A stretch of DNA of 64,000 bases, from contig NZ_VCKX01000017.1 of NCBI RefSeq assembly GCF_005889725.1, positions 1 through 64,000 on the forward strand, in the 5' to 3' direction. Under the pieces are notes generated by a model, which searched no databases, was not told the DNA's origin, and saw only the letters and a list, made by a program, of their open reading frames with translations. Below are positions 17,814 to 26,610 of the stretch, in pieces (within the stretch, counting starts at the first letter, position 1; each line of letters opens with the position of its first letter). Origin of the DNA: Nonomuraea zeae (GTDB lineage: Bacteria > Actinomycetota > Actinomycetes > Streptosporangiales > Streptosporangiaceae). The translations under genes and the position numbers were made by a program.

Positions 17814-18608
17814 ATGCGGGTGACGATGGCGAGCGTCGCGGCACGGCCGGGCCGCACGAACGAGGACTTCACCGGCGCCATGCCGACGGCAGCGGTGCTG
17901 GTCGACGGCGCCGGCATCCCCGGCGCCGAATCGACCTGCCGGCACGGCGTGGCCTGGTACGCCACCCGTCTGGGCGGCAGCCTCCTCGGCCTTCTGGCAC
18001 GCTTACCAGACCGCAGCCTCCCGGCCCTGCTCGCCGAGGCCATCGAGCAGGTGACGGACGATCACCAGGACACCTGCGACGTCGCCGACCCCATCAGCCC
18101 GTCGGCCACCGTGGCCGTCCTGCGACTGTCCGGCGGTCTGGTCGAGTATCTGGTGCTCGGTGACTCGTTCCTCGTGCTCGGCAGAGCGGACGGGGCGCCG
18201 CTCGTCGTCTCCGACCCCCGGGAAGTGATCATCAGCCGGTCCTACCTGCCCGCGCTCGCGGCCGTCCCCGAGGGCGGCGACGAGTACCGCCGGATCCTCC
18301 AGGACCTGCGCGCCAACCGGAACCGGGCGGGCGGCTTCTGGGTGGCCAAGGACGACCCGCAGGCGGCGGACGAGGCGATCACCGGAAGCTGCCCGATCTC
18401 CGAGCTGACCGGCGCCGCCCTGCTCAGCAACGGCGCCAGCCGCATCGTGGACCGGTTCCAGCTCACCGACTGGCCGGGGGTCCTGGCCGTCCTGGCGTCG
18501 AGCGGACCCGCTGAGATCATCCACCAGGTCCGGCAGGCGGAGGCGCGTCACGGGGTGGCGGCCGACGACGCGACGATCGCCCACTGCACCGGCCTCGGCG
18601 CGGCCTGA
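17814..18608 (+). CDS. PP2C-like protein (integrity uncertain)
   Basis: 264 aa. Weak but ordered matches to the PP2C phosphatase fold: RTNEDF near residue 14, AVLVDGAG near 28, LVLGDSFLVL near 115, and DDATI near the C-terminus. These would be metal-binding Asp residues, but the family's DGHGG glycine run is reduced to DGAG. Such proteins in actinomycetes may be active phosphatases or pseudo-enzymes. TTAGGGT about 40 bp upstream could be a -10 element. Function not assigned beyond fold. Confidence 0.55.
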   Translation: MRVTMASVAARPGRTNEDFTGAMPTAAVLVDGAGIPGAESTCRHGVAWYATRLGGSLLGLLARLPDRSLPALLAEAIEQVTDDHQDTCDVADPISPSATVAVLRLSGGLVEYLVLGDSFLVLGRADGAPLVVSDPREVIISRSYLPALAAVPEGGDEYRRILQDLRANRNRAGGFWVAKDDPQAADEAITGSCPISELTGAALLSNGASRIVDRFQLTDWPGVLAVLASSGPAEIIHQVRQAEARHGVAADDATIAHCTGLGAA

Positions 18609-18619
18609 CCTCCGAGCAC

Positions 18620-19243
18620 TCAGGGGCGGCGCAGCGTCAGGGACTGGAACCGGAGCTCGTCCGACCCGACGACGTGAAAGTCCACGATCTCGAAGAGCTG
18701 CCGCGCGAACTCCTTGAGCTGCTCATCGCCACGGAAGGAGAAGAACCGGGGCGGCTGGTGGTCATCTCCGTCGAAGGGACCCTCCCCGCTCAGCACGCCC
18801 CCTCCGTACACACCGAGAAAGAACAGACCGCCGGGCCGGAGGAGCGTGTGGACAACGTCCAGGATTGCCGGAAGCTCCCGGTCGGGGACGTGCAGCAAGC
18901 AGTTGAGCGCATAGACCGCGTCGAAGGACCCGGGCGGGAAGTCGAGCCGCAGGAAGTCCATCACATGGGCGTCGAGCCCCTTCGCCCGGCACAGCGCGAC
19001 CATCTCGGGGGACAGGTCCGCCGCGACGACCTCCAGGCCGCTGTCCCGGAAGTACGCGCTGTCCTGCCCCGGCCCGGCACCGATCTCCAGCAGCCGGCCA
19101 CAGCCGCCGTCCCGCAGGCGACCGAGGAACGCTGCGCGCTCGGCGAGCTTCCACGGCGTCTTCGCAGTGCCATCACGGCGCGCTGCGCTGCCGTCGTACG
19201 CCGCTCGGAGAGAATCGATCACTTCGTCGTAACGCATGCTCAC
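18620..19243 (-). CDS. Class I SAM-dependent methyltransferase
   Basis: 207 aa. Motif I LLEIGAGPGQDSAYF near residue 50, motif II VVAADLS near 72, and post-motif FDAVYALNCLLHV near 107. The GTG start overlaps the stop of the VOC gene (GTGA), giving translational coupling; an ATG two codons later is the alternative. Substrate unknown. Confidence 0.9.
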   Translation of the reverse strand: MSMRYDEVIDSLRAAYDGSAARRDGTAKTPWKLAERAAFLGRLRDGGCGRLLEIGAGPGQDSAYFRDSGLEVVAADLSPEMVALCRAKGLDAHVMDFLRLDFPPGSFDAVYALNCLLHVPDRELPAILDVVHTLLRPGGLFFLGVYGGGVLSGEGPFDGDDHQPPRFFSFRGDEQLKEFARQLFEIVDFHVVGSDELRFQSLTLRRP

Positions 19244-19668
19244 CGGGCCTGAGTAGTGCCTTCATCGTCACGGGCGACCCCCGTGACGGTCCCTGCCGGG
19301 TCGGTCACGTATCGCCCCTTCGACAGATCAACCAGGACGAGCTCGTTGCCGAAGGGGTCGGTCACGACCGCGACCCGGCCCACCGGAATGTCGGACGGCT
19401 CAGCGACCATCCGGCCACCTGCGGCCACGACCTCGGCAGCAGCCTCGTCGGCCGACGACACCAACCACGCCGGCGCGAGTCCGAGCCGGGTCGCCAGGAC
19501 GATTTCCGCGTCGCTGTCAGGCAGGCCGAGCCCCGCCTGCCCCAGCTGATCATTTCGCCACAGCAGTTCGTGCCCGAGCCGGTCCCGATAGAAGCCCAGC
19601 CCGCTGTCGAGGTCCGGGACAGGCACGGTGACAGCGTCGACTTTCTGGATCAGAGGTGTTGATCGCAT
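19240..19668 (-). CDS. VOC/glyoxalase-superfamily protein
   Basis: 142 aa, one pair of betaalphabetabetabeta modules. The first module has VTVPVPDLDSGLGFYRDRLG, the second ends with VTDPFGNELVLVDLS. The start is at MRSTPLIQK, preceded by GGTGAG. These proteins range from glyoxalases to antibiotic-binding proteins; the usual metal glutamate in the last strand is present (NELVLVD). Upstream partner of the coupled methyltransferase. Confidence 0.85.
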   Translation of the reverse strand: MRSTPLIQKVDAVTVPVPDLDSGLGFYRDRLGHELLWRNDQLGQAGLGLPDSDAEIVLATRLGLAPAWLVSSADEAAAEVVAAGGRMVAEPSDIPVGRVAVVTDPFGNELVLVDLSKGRYVTDPAGTVTGVARDDEGTTQAR

Positions 19669-19774
19669 GAGCTCACCGTCACGCGTGCCATGAGGGCTGG
19701 TCAAGCGGAGGAGCCACCCTCCGAAGATCGTGCGACGGGCTATCGGCCCGGTGGTGCGCCGGCGGGGCCGCGGC

Positions 19775-20470
19775 CTAAGGGCTGGTCGGCGGGGCGACGA
19801 CCAACTCGGTGTCCGGGTCGTGGCCCATGTGTGGAGGGCCGGCGACGATCATGGTGGCTCGGGCCCACGGCCGTTCTCGCAACAGGAACGGCAGCTCCTC
19901 CAGCAGCCAGTTCGCCACGTGCTCCATCTGCTCGGGGGCGGCACCGTCGCGGACGAGCAACAAGCGCTCCTGCTCATCGAGGTCACCTTGCATCCACACC
20001 GAGGCGTCCAGCCACGGGGCAAGCTCCTCGCGGATGATGCCGGTGCCCTCGACCCAGACGAGGCCGACATCGGCGGGGACGGTGATCGATCCGGGCCGGT
20101 CATGCTCGACCCAGGCATTCGGGCGGAAGTCCACCGCCTCACCCCGGTGCAGAGGCCGCAGGATGTGCTCGGCGAGCACGGCGCCCCAGTCGAAGCAGGC
20201 GTGGTTCCAGGCGACGTCGTCGGTGTGCACGATGGCCGAGCCGGCCACTGCCTTGCGTAGCCGCTCGGCCAGGGTCGTCTTGCCCGCGCCGCCCCGGCCG
20301 TCGATCGCGATCACCCGTGGACGTCCGACGACCTCGGGTGATGCGTCGCGGAGCTGCCGGACGGCGTCGAGCAGGGTCACCACCCGCCAGCCGACGGCCT
20401 CGTTCTCGCCTGGATGTAGACGCATCGACAACCTGTCTCCGGAGGAGAGGACCAGCCTGCCCCGTTCCAT
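19775..20470 (-). CDS. Uridine-kinase-like P-loop protein
   Basis: 231 aa. Walker A is GRGGAGKTT near residue 60, followed by VHTDDVAWNH, the DxxH pattern of the uridine/phosphoribulokinase fold, and a late lid region rich in Glu/Arg. Probably phosphorylates a nucleoside or small molecule. The start is uncertain: ATG at 20470 was chosen; another lies at 20425. Confidence 0.8.
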   Translation of the reverse strand: MERGRLVLSSGDRLSMRLHPGENEAVGWRVVTLLDAVRQLRDASPEVVGRPRVIAIDGRGGAGKTTLAERLRKAVAGSAIVHTDDVAWNHACFDWGAVLAEHILRPLHRGEAVDFRPNAWVEHDRPGSITVPADVGLVWVEGTGIIREELAPWLDASVWMQGDLDEQERLLLVRDGAAPEQMEHVANWLLEELPFLLRERPWARATMIVAGPPHMGHDPDTELVVAPPTSP

Positions 20471-20593
20471 GGTCCCTCGGAAACGGTCGGATGCGGACGT
20501 CGGTGCCCGCGGCTCGATGTGCTCGGAGTTACGCGCGAGCACCTGATGAAGGCGGAAGGCCGGTGGCCGGCCGGCCGTGGTCCCCGCATCTGA

Positions 20594-21046
20594 TCATCCG
20601 CGCGCGGGGAGGCCGTAGGCCGCCGCCAGGCGGCCGAGTGCCGCGCCGAGCGCGGCGTGCTGGGAGGAGGTGAGGTCGGCGGCGAGTTTCGCATCGAGAG
20701 CGAGCGCTTTGGCGGTGCATTCCGCCAGCAGGTCACGCCCTTTGCCGGTGAGGCTCAGGATCTGGCGGCGACGGTCGGCCGGGTCGCGGAGGCGCGTGAC
20801 GGCTCCCATGGCCTCGAGGTGGTCGGCGAGGGAGACCACCAGGCTGGGCGCCACCCGCATCACCTTGGCGATCTCGAGCTGCGAGGCGGCCAGCTCCGAG
20901 TCGAGGACTGCCAGCAGGGCGACGTGTTTGAGCTTCACCTCGTGGATGGCCAAGGCTTCCCCGTACTCATCGGCGATCAGCGCGCCCAGGGTGCCGATCC
21001 GGAAGCTGAGCGTCTCGGTCCACTTGACATCGTTCACGAACAGCAT
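20594..21046 (-). CDS. MarR-family regulator
   Basis: 150 aa. Recognition region QLEIAKVMRVAPSLVVSLAD near residues 56-75, wing RLRDPADRRRQILSLTGKG. Divergent from the isochorismatase-fold gene with only 49 bp between starts; a weak dyad TTCA-N5-TGAA lies there. Likely controls both genes. Confidence 0.9.
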   Translation of the reverse strand: MLFVNDVKWTETLSFRIGTLGALIADEYGEALAIHEVKLKHVALLAVLDSELAASQLEIAKVMRVAPSLVVSLADHLEAMGAVTRLRDPADRRRQILSLTGKGRDLLAECTAKALALDAKLAADLTSSQHAALGAALGRLAAAYGLPARG

Positions 21047-21095
21047 GCTACCGTCGTCAAATGATTCAGGCTATGAACAATTAAAGGTGAGAATA

Positions 21096-21641
21096 ATGCT
21101 TGATCATCGCACTGTGCAGATCGTCTTCGCCGACCTTCAGGACAGCATCGTGGCCCTGAGCGGCACCAACAGCCCCGAGACCATCAGGCGCTCCGCCGGG
21201 GTGCTCGCCACGGTCGCGCAGGCGCTGGACATCCCGTTCACCGTGTCGGTCGCCCCCAGGCCTGGCGGCCCCGGCATCATCGGTGAACTTCCCGAGACGC
21301 CTCCCTTCGTGCGCGGCGGACCGTGTTGCTGGGACGACCAGGCCTGGCGCGGAGCGATCGCCGCCGAGGACCGCAAGACGTTGGTCATCTGCGGAGTCAC
21401 CTCCGAGATCGTGGTCCTGCACACCGCGCTCGACGCCCTGGCCGACGGCTATCACGCGATCGTCCTGGTCGACGCGTGCGGGGGCATGTCGGAGCGTACG
21501 GAGAACGCGGCATTCCGCCAGATCGAGGCTGCGGGCGGCACGGTGACGTCGGTGGCGAGCTTCGTCACGAGCATGGTCCGCGACTTCACCACCCCCACCG
21601 GCCGCACCGCCATCACCGCACTGCACGACCTGATGGGCTAG
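21096..21641 (+). CDS. Isochorismatase-fold protein lacking catalytic Cys
   Basis: 181 aa, YcaC-like branch of cysteine hydrolases. The catalytic Asp region (VQIVFADLQDSIV, residues 6-18) and Lys region (EDRKTLVICGV, near 90) are visible. In the motif where family members carry the nucleophile (GVxTxxCVxxTA) this protein reads GVTSEIVVLHTA, so valine replaces cysteine. AAAGGTGAG precedes the ATG. It may be an inactive binding protein, or use a different residue. Divergent MarR gene suggests ligand-controlled expression. Confidence 0.85.
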   Translation: MLDHRTVQIVFADLQDSIVALSGTNSPETIRRSAGVLATVAQALDIPFTVSVAPRPGGPGIIGELPETPPFVRGGPCCWDDQAWRGAIAAEDRKTLVICGVTSEIVVLHTALDALADGYHAIVLVDACGGMSERTENAAFRQIEAAGGTVTSVASFVTSMVRDFTTPTGRTAITALHDLMG

Positions 21642-21706
21642 CAGCCACAGCCACCCCCCTTTGCCCGGACAGCCCGCTTACCGACCACGCCGTTGAAAGA
21701 AGTCCC

Positions 21707-22414
21707 ATGAAACTCGCACCCCATCTGCACCGCCTCGGCAACGATCTCGTGGCGTGCTACCTCGTCAGCACCCCCCAGGGCATCACACTGATCGACGCCG
21801 GATTGCCCGGCCACTGGCGGGATCTGCAGCACGAACTCCGCTCGCTGGGCAAGTCCGTCGACGACATCCGCGGACTCATCCTGACCCACGGCGACTCCGA
21901 CCACATCGGCTTCGCCGAGCGCCTGCGCAGCGCCCACGGCGTACCGGTGTTCGTGCACGCCGCCGACGCCGTCCGCGCCCGCACGGGAGAAAAGCCCAAG
22001 GTCGCCTTCGGGCCCATGCGCCTCGGCCCGACGCTCGGGTTCTTCGGTTACTCCATCCGCAAGAACGCCATGCGTACCCGCTATGTCGGAGAAGTCGTCG
22101 AGATCGGTGACGGCGACGTCCTGGACCTGCCCGGAGGCCCGGTGATCGTGGGCATGCCAGGGCACTCTCCGGGAAGCGTGGCAGTGCACGTTCCGATCGC
22201 CGACGCGGTCTTCGTCGGCGACGCGCTGACCACGCGGCACGTCCTCACCGGGCGGGAGGGCCCCCAAGCGGCGCCCTTCACCGACGACCCAGCCGAAGCC
22301 CTCACCTCCCTCGACCGGATCGCCGGACTGACGGCCTCCTGGGTGCTTCCCGGCCACGGCGCACCCTGGCGCACCTCGCCGTCTCAAGTGAGCGAGGCGG
22401 TTCAGGCCTCCTAG
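21707..22414 (+). CDS. Metallo-beta-lactamase-fold hydrolase
   Basis: 235 aa. Metal motif THGDSDHIG near residue 61, then GMPGHSPGSV near 150, VFVGDAL near 170 and LPGHG near 220, supplying the usual two-zinc ligand set of the glyoxalase II/AHL-lactonase branch. The first HxHxDH reads HGDSDH, a known variant. No signal peptide. Follows the isochorismatase-fold gene by 65 bp, perhaps cotranscribed. Confidence 0.9.
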   Translation: MKLAPHLHRLGNDLVACYLVSTPQGITLIDAGLPGHWRDLQHELRSLGKSVDDIRGLILTHGDSDHIGFAERLRSAHGVPVFVHAADAVRARTGEKPKVAFGPMRLGPTLGFFGYSIRKNAMRTRYVGEVVEIGDGDVLDLPGGPVIVGMPGHSPGSVAVHVPIADAVFVGDALTTRHVLTGREGPQAAPFTDDPAEALTSLDRIAGLTASWVLPGHGAPWRTSPSQVSEAVQAS

Positions 22415-22523
22415 CGGTCCGTACGGTCCCCTGCATCGGAACAGTGCGGAAAGCCCGCAACCAGCCGGGCGTCAGCACAACTCGGGATACATCCGTTGGA
22501 TCTGCTGGGCCTGAACCCCTTGC

Positions 22524-22551
22524 GCAATGGTCAAGAATCGTTGACCATTGC
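22524..22551. promoter_or_regulatory. Operator of wHTH/MFS operon
   Basis: Perfect 11-bp arms GCAATGGTCAA and TTGACCATTGC with a 6-nt spacer, ending 4 bp before the ATG of the regulator. Tight position implies autorepression. Confidence 0.8.
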
Positions 22552-22555
22552 AGGC

Positions 22556-23095
22556 ATGTCTACCGATGATCTCCCCGAGACGTTTCACGTCACCACCGAC
22601 GAGCAGTTACGCGCCGTCTCCAATCTCACGCGTCACCGGATCATGGCCGTGCTCCGCTTCGAACCGGCGACGATCACGCAGATCGCCCAGCGGGTGGGCC
22701 TTGCGAAGGGCAGCTCCAGCTATCACGTGCGGTTGCTGGAGCGGGCCGGCCTGGTGAAGGTGGTGCGGACGCGGAAAGTGCGAGGGGTCACCGAGCGGTA
22801 CTACGCGATGGCCGCGCGGTCGATCGAGCTGCCGGATCCGGGGGAGGGGCAGCCGGACGTGCTGCTGCGCAATGCGGTGGCGGACCTGGAGGCGTCGCCG
22901 GTGGGCGGTGAGCGGCACGTACGAATGGCCCATCTGCGACTCACCGAGGAGCAGTTCACGGAGTTGGGGGCGCGCCTGCAGGCACTGGCGGACGAGTACC
23001 GGACGCTGTCTGATCCATCGCTTCCCGACGTGTCGCTGGTCTTCGCACTGTTCCGGCCAGCTCCGCGCCGGCAGGTCGAGGGGGACGACAAGTGA
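22556..23095 (+). CDS. ArsR-like winged-helix regulator
   Basis: 179 aa. DNA-binding domain from residue 20: ITQIAQRVGLAKGSSSYHVR is the helix-turn-helix, followed by wing KVRGVTERYY. No cysteine metal site. The C-terminal half is a helical region seen in HTH_20-type regulators of drug pumps. It overlaps the MFS start by 4 nt (GTGA), so both are one operon under the 22524-22551 dyad. Confidence 0.88.
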   Translation: MSTDDLPETFHVTTDEQLRAVSNLTRHRIMAVLRFEPATITQIAQRVGLAKGSSSYHVRLLERAGLVKVVRTRKVRGVTERYYAMAARSIELPDPGEGQPDVLLRNAVADLEASPVGGERHVRMAHLRLTEEQFTELGARLQALADEYRTLSDPSLPDVSLVFALFRPAPRRQVEGDDK

Positions 23096-24381
23096 CCCCG
23101 AATCCGAGGAGAGATGCGGCGAAGTTGCCCGCCGGGTTCGGGCGGCTGTGGACCGCGCAGACGGTGTCCTCGCTCGGCGACGGGGTCTCGCACGCCGCGC
23201 TGCCGCTGCTGGCCTTGACGTTGACCCGGGATCCGATGGCGCTGGCCGTCGTCACGGCCGCCGGGACGCTGCCCTGGCTGCTGTTCGGCGTGCTCGGCGG
23301 TGCGCTGGTGGACCGCTGGGACCGCCGCCGCACCATGTGGGGCATGGACGCCGCGCGTGCGGTGCTGCTCGCCATCCCCGCTGCGGCGGCGGCGCTCGAC
23401 GTGCTGAGCATCCCGCTGCTGGCGGCCGTCGCGTTCCTGCTCGCACTCGGCGGGCTGTTCTTCGACACGGCCGCCACGGCGTACCTGCCGGATCTGCTCG
23501 GCCGCGACCCCGCCCAGCTTGAACGCGCCAACGCTCGCCTGCGCGGCGCCCAGACCGCGGCCTCCGGCTTCGCCGGGCCACCCGCGGGCAGTGCGCTGCT
23601 CGCGCTCGGACGCTCGGTTCCGCTGCTCGCCGACGCGCTCTCGTTCGCGCTGTCGGCACTGCTCGTCCGGTCGCTGCCCGCCGTGCCACGCCCGGCCGCA
23701 AGCGCCCGCGAGTCGCTGCTCCGGCAGGCGCGGGCCGGGGCCTCCTACGTCTTCCGGGACCGGCTGCTGCTCGGGCTCGCGCTGCGTCCGGCGGTCGGGA
23801 ACGTCGCCTTCCTCGCCGTGGAGACCGTCCTGGCCCTGTTCGCCCACGAACGTCTCGGCGTCGGCGCCTTCGGCTTCGGCCTGCTCCTCACCGCCGAGGC
23901 CACCGGCGGCCTGCTCGGCGCGGGCATCGCCTCCTTCCTCGGCCGCCGCCTGGGCACCGGCACCGCGCTGACCTGCACCGCCACAATCGAGGGCCTCACC
24001 ATCCTGGGCCTCGCCTCCGCCCCGAACCCGTACGTGGCCGGCCTCGCGCTCGCCGTCTGCGGGGCGGGCATGGGCGCCACGATGGTCCTCGGCCCGTCCC
24101 TCCGGCAGGCCATCGTCCCGGCCCACCTGATGGGCCGCGTCGCCTCCACCTCCCGCATGCTCGCCATGTGCGCCGCCCCGTTCGGCGCCTTCCTCGGCGG
24201 CTGGCTGGCCACCACCTACGACCTGCGCACCCCGCTCTACGCCGCCGCCGGCCTCCTGCTCGCCATGACCGCCGTCACCGCGACCATGACCAGCAACCGC
24301 CGCGTCGAGACCGCACTACGCAACGCACGCCCGCAAGCCGACCCCACCGAAGAGGTCGCCCTGCAAACCACATCCACGTGA
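23092..24381 (+). CDS. MFS efflux transporter
   Basis: 429 aa with about twelve hydrophobic segments. The loop between helices 2 and 3 reads GALVDRWDRRRTMW, the MFS signature (G-x-x-x-D-R-x-x-R-R). It belongs to the enterobactin/macrolide-type efflux branch (MFS_3-like). The GTG start overlaps the regulator stop. Drug or metabolite export controlled by the neighbouring regulator is the likely role. Confidence 0.9.
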   Translation: MTPNPRRDAAKLPAGFGRLWTAQTVSSLGDGVSHAALPLLALTLTRDPMALAVVTAAGTLPWLLFGVLGGALVDRWDRRRTMWGMDAARAVLLAIPAAAAALDVLSIPLLAAVAFLLALGGLFFDTAATAYLPDLLGRDPAQLERANARLRGAQTAASGFAGPPAGSALLALGRSVPLLADALSFALSALLVRSLPAVPRPAASARESLLRQARAGASYVFRDRLLLGLALRPAVGNVAFLAVETVLALFAHERLGVGAFGFGLLLTAEATGGLLGAGIASFLGRRLGTGTALTCTATIEGLTILGLASAPNPYVAGLALAVCGAGMGATMVLGPSLRQAIVPAHLMGRVASTSRMLAMCAAPFGAFLGGWLATTYDLRTPLYAAAGLLLAMTAVTATMTSNRRVETALRNARPQADPTEEVALQTTST

Positions 24382-24711
24382 CGGTCACCGCCTGCAGGTC
24401 ACAACGGCCACCCGCATCGGAACGGCGACGGCGTCACGCAGTTCGTCATTCAGTCCGCAGAGTCTCAGAGGGCGTTTAGGCATGTTCTGTGACAGGCTGC
24501 CCTGTAATGCCTGTCGAGCGATTCGCGCACTTTTGCGAAGCATCTATTCATATGCGAGTCCGGGCGGGCTCTCCTCGATGTCTGTTTCGTGAGACGAGCC
24601 GCTCCCGATTCCGTCTGGCGTAGAGATGTCCTGGACACGCCATACTCCGGCAGATGCCAGGCAATACGAAGGGCTGGGCGTAGGGGTCGGATATGAACCC
24701 CCCGACGCCCG
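24382..24711. other. No gene recognised
   Basis: No coding pattern fits either strand and no transposon terminal repeat was found by eye. It may contain the left end of the degraded IS that follows. Confidence 0.5.
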
Positions 24712-25255
24712 TACCGTTCCGACATCCCCGAGGCCCGCTGGGCCTTAGTCGAACCGACCCTCACCGCTCACTGGCCTGGCCCGCGTCAAGGAAGGACGCG
24801 ACCCCCTACCCACCGTGGCCGTCATCGACACCCAGACGATCAAAACCTCCACCAACCCGCCGACCACCTCACAGGGCACCGACGCCGCGAAGAAGATCGT
24901 CGGACGCAAGCGGAGCGTAGCCACCGATGCCCTACTCCTCGCCGTGGTCGTCTGCGCCGCCTCCGTCTCGGAGAACCAGGCCGGCATCCAGGTCCTCGAC
25001 CAGGCCAAGGGCGCCTACCCCACTCTGGCTGCGACCTGGGTCGACACCGGTTTCAAGAACCAGTTCGCCGAACACGCCGCCGCTCTCGGAGTCAACGCCG
25101 AGGTTGTCCATCGCGACCCCGAAACCCGTGGCTTCCACGTCCTCAAACGACGCTGGATGATCGAGCGAACCTTCGGCTGGCTCATGCTCCACCGCCTCCT
25201 CGCCCGCGACTACGAGACCGTGCCCGCCAGCTCCGAGGCCATGATCCACATCGCC
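24712..25255 (+). pseudogene. IS5-type transposase remnant
   Basis: Begins with YRSDIPEARWALVEPTLTA in one frame, then after an internal deletion of about 80 codons and a frame change continues with RDPLPTVAVIDTQTIKTS and GRKRSVATDALL. The first catalytic Asp (VIDTQ) and the WVDTGF block remain; the C-terminal HVLKRRWMIERTFGWLM carries the glutamate region. It ends at EAMIHIA, short of the family's usual C-terminus. Cannot encode an active enzyme. Confidence 0.85.
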
Positions 25256-25406
25256 CTTCCGTGCCCTATTCGACCATCCGAAGGAGGACCGGTTCACAGC
25301 AGGAGAGTTCCTCGCCGAACTGCCTCATCATGGGCTGCGTGTGGATGATCGATGGGCAACGCGGATCGGCGGCGACTACGTGTTCGGTGTCGCGCGGAGG
25401 GTATGA
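25254..25406 (+). pseudogene. C-terminal tail of an interrupted gene
   Basis: Directly after the transposase remnant, an open frame reads RALFDHPKEDRFTAGEFLAE and ends GGDYVFGVARRV then stop. It has normal codon use but no start or upstream half. It looks like the 3' end of a gene cut by the IS. Family not recognised with confidence. Confidence 0.45.
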
Positions 25407-25409
25407 CGA

Positions 25410-26390
25410 TCACGGGCGGACTGCGCCGAGCAGGCGGTTGCGCCAGTAGTCGTCGAGGTCAACCACCTTGATGACGTCGCCGGTCTGAGGAGCGTGCACC
25501 ATCTTCCCGTTGCCGGCGTACATGCCCATGTGTCCGAGCCCCTTGCTGAAGAGCAGGTCTCCAGGTTGCAGCGCGTCCAGGGGGACGCGGCGGCTGGCGC
25601 CCCAGGACCACTGGGTCCACGTGGTACGCGGCAGTTCGACGCCGCCGGTACGCCAGGCAGCCTGCGTGAGACCGGAGCAGTCGTAGGAGCCGGGCCCGGT
25701 GCCGCCGTACTGGTAGGGCTTGCCCACCTGAGCGAAAGCGAACTGGAGCGCGCGGCGGGCGTTGCCGGAGGCCGGACCGGTGTACTCGATGCCGGGGCTG
25801 TTGGGATCGCCGGTCTGGAAGGTGCCCAGCCGTCGCAGGAGCTTGGTCTGCTCTTTGACCAGCTTGTCCACCTTCGTCTTCTCGTCGCGGACCTTATCGC
25901 GGGCGTCGTCGGCCTCCGTCAGAACACGATGTGCTTCCGCGCGCCGATTGCGCAGGTCCTTCGTCGCCGCCTCGTAGGCGAGTATCTTGGCCGCTCGGTC
26001 CTGTGCGAGTTGCTCAAGGGAGGCCATGCTGCTCAGGGCCGTCTCGGGGTTGTCTTGCAGTGCGAACGCCGGCCAGCCTCCGAACGGTCCGGCCTGATAG
26101 CTGTTGCTCGCTATCGTGGCGAGTTCTTTGCGTAGCTCGCCGGCCTGCGCATCCTTGCGGCCGAGCTCGGTGTTGAGCGTCTCGTACTTCTTCTCGGCCG
26201 ACTTGTACGCCTCGTTCGCCTGGTTGTACCGCTCGACCAGTTGGTCGGCCTGTTCGTTCAGCTTCACCAGCTTGGCCCGGATCCTGGCGGGTGACGGCTC
26301 AGCAAGAGCACCGCTGGGCGCCGCGGACAGTGCGATCAAGGCTAACGCCGTGGCTACTGCTGTTCGCCAGAGCCTCGTCCGCACGGCCAC
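25410..26390 (-). CDS. NlpC/P60 peptidoglycan endopeptidase, RipA-like
   Basis: 326 aa. Signal peptide residues 1-30, then a long coiled-coil (30-185, heptads rich in Lys/Glu/Ala) as in RipA/CwlO proteins, then the C40 domain from about 215. Catalytic Cys in YDCSGLTQ near 236, His in GHMGMY near 286, third residue in HAPQTGD near 300. It cleaves stem-peptide D-Glu/meso-Dap bonds outside the cell. The GTG start follows GAGGAGG. A dyad at 26493-26505 resembles one before the second NlpC gene at 37993. Confidence 0.93.
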   Translation of the reverse strand: MAVRTRLWRTAVATALALIALSAAPSGALAEPSPARIRAKLVKLNEQADQLVERYNQANEAYKSAEKKYETLNTELGRKDAQAGELRKELATIASNSYQAGPFGGWPAFALQDNPETALSSMASLEQLAQDRAAKILAYEAATKDLRNRRAEAHRVLTEADDARDKVRDEKTKVDKLVKEQTKLLRRLGTFQTGDPNSPGIEYTGPASGNARRALQFAFAQVGKPYQYGGTGPGSYDCSGLTQAAWRTGGVELPRTTWTQWSWGASRRVPLDALQPGDLLFSKGLGHMGMYAGNGKMVHAPQTGDVIKVVDLDDYWRNRLLGAVRP

Positions 26391-26492
26391 TACGACGCCT
26401 CCTCGTAAGTCTCTGGACCTGGGCCGAAATAGTACAGAAGGTACGGAGGTTCTTGCCCTGTTCTGCGCAATTCCGCCAGGCAGGCCAACTTA

Positions 26493-26505
26493 CTATCGCT
26501 GGTAG
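26493..26505. promoter_or_regulatory. CTAT-N5-GTAG dyad upstream of NlpC gene
   Basis: Near-palindrome CTATCGCTGGTAG about 100 bp before the NlpC start. The same pattern with matching flanks (ACTAT-N5-GTAG-N2-GAT) lies at 37898-37916 before the other NlpC gene. Confidence 0.45.
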
Positions 26506-26561
26506 CTGATCTGGCCTCACGTGTGGTTACGTGGACGGCAGGCATCGGGTTCAACAGACGC

Positions 26562-26607
26562 GTACGCGCCCCGGCTCCACGGATGGTCCGGGAGCCGGGG
26601 CGTGTAC
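26562..26607 (-). terminator. Long GC-rich hairpin terminator
   Basis: Arms of 17 bp with one G-T pair, core CGCCCCGGCTCC and GGAGCCGGGGCG, 12-nt loop. It lies just past the stop of the frameshifted universal stress gene on the minus strand. Confidence 0.75.
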
Positions 26608-26610
26608 TTC

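Noticed and set aside
26391..26520. Second c-di-AMP riboswitch before NlpC gene
   Set aside because: None of the consensus segments seen at 4953-5073 are present.
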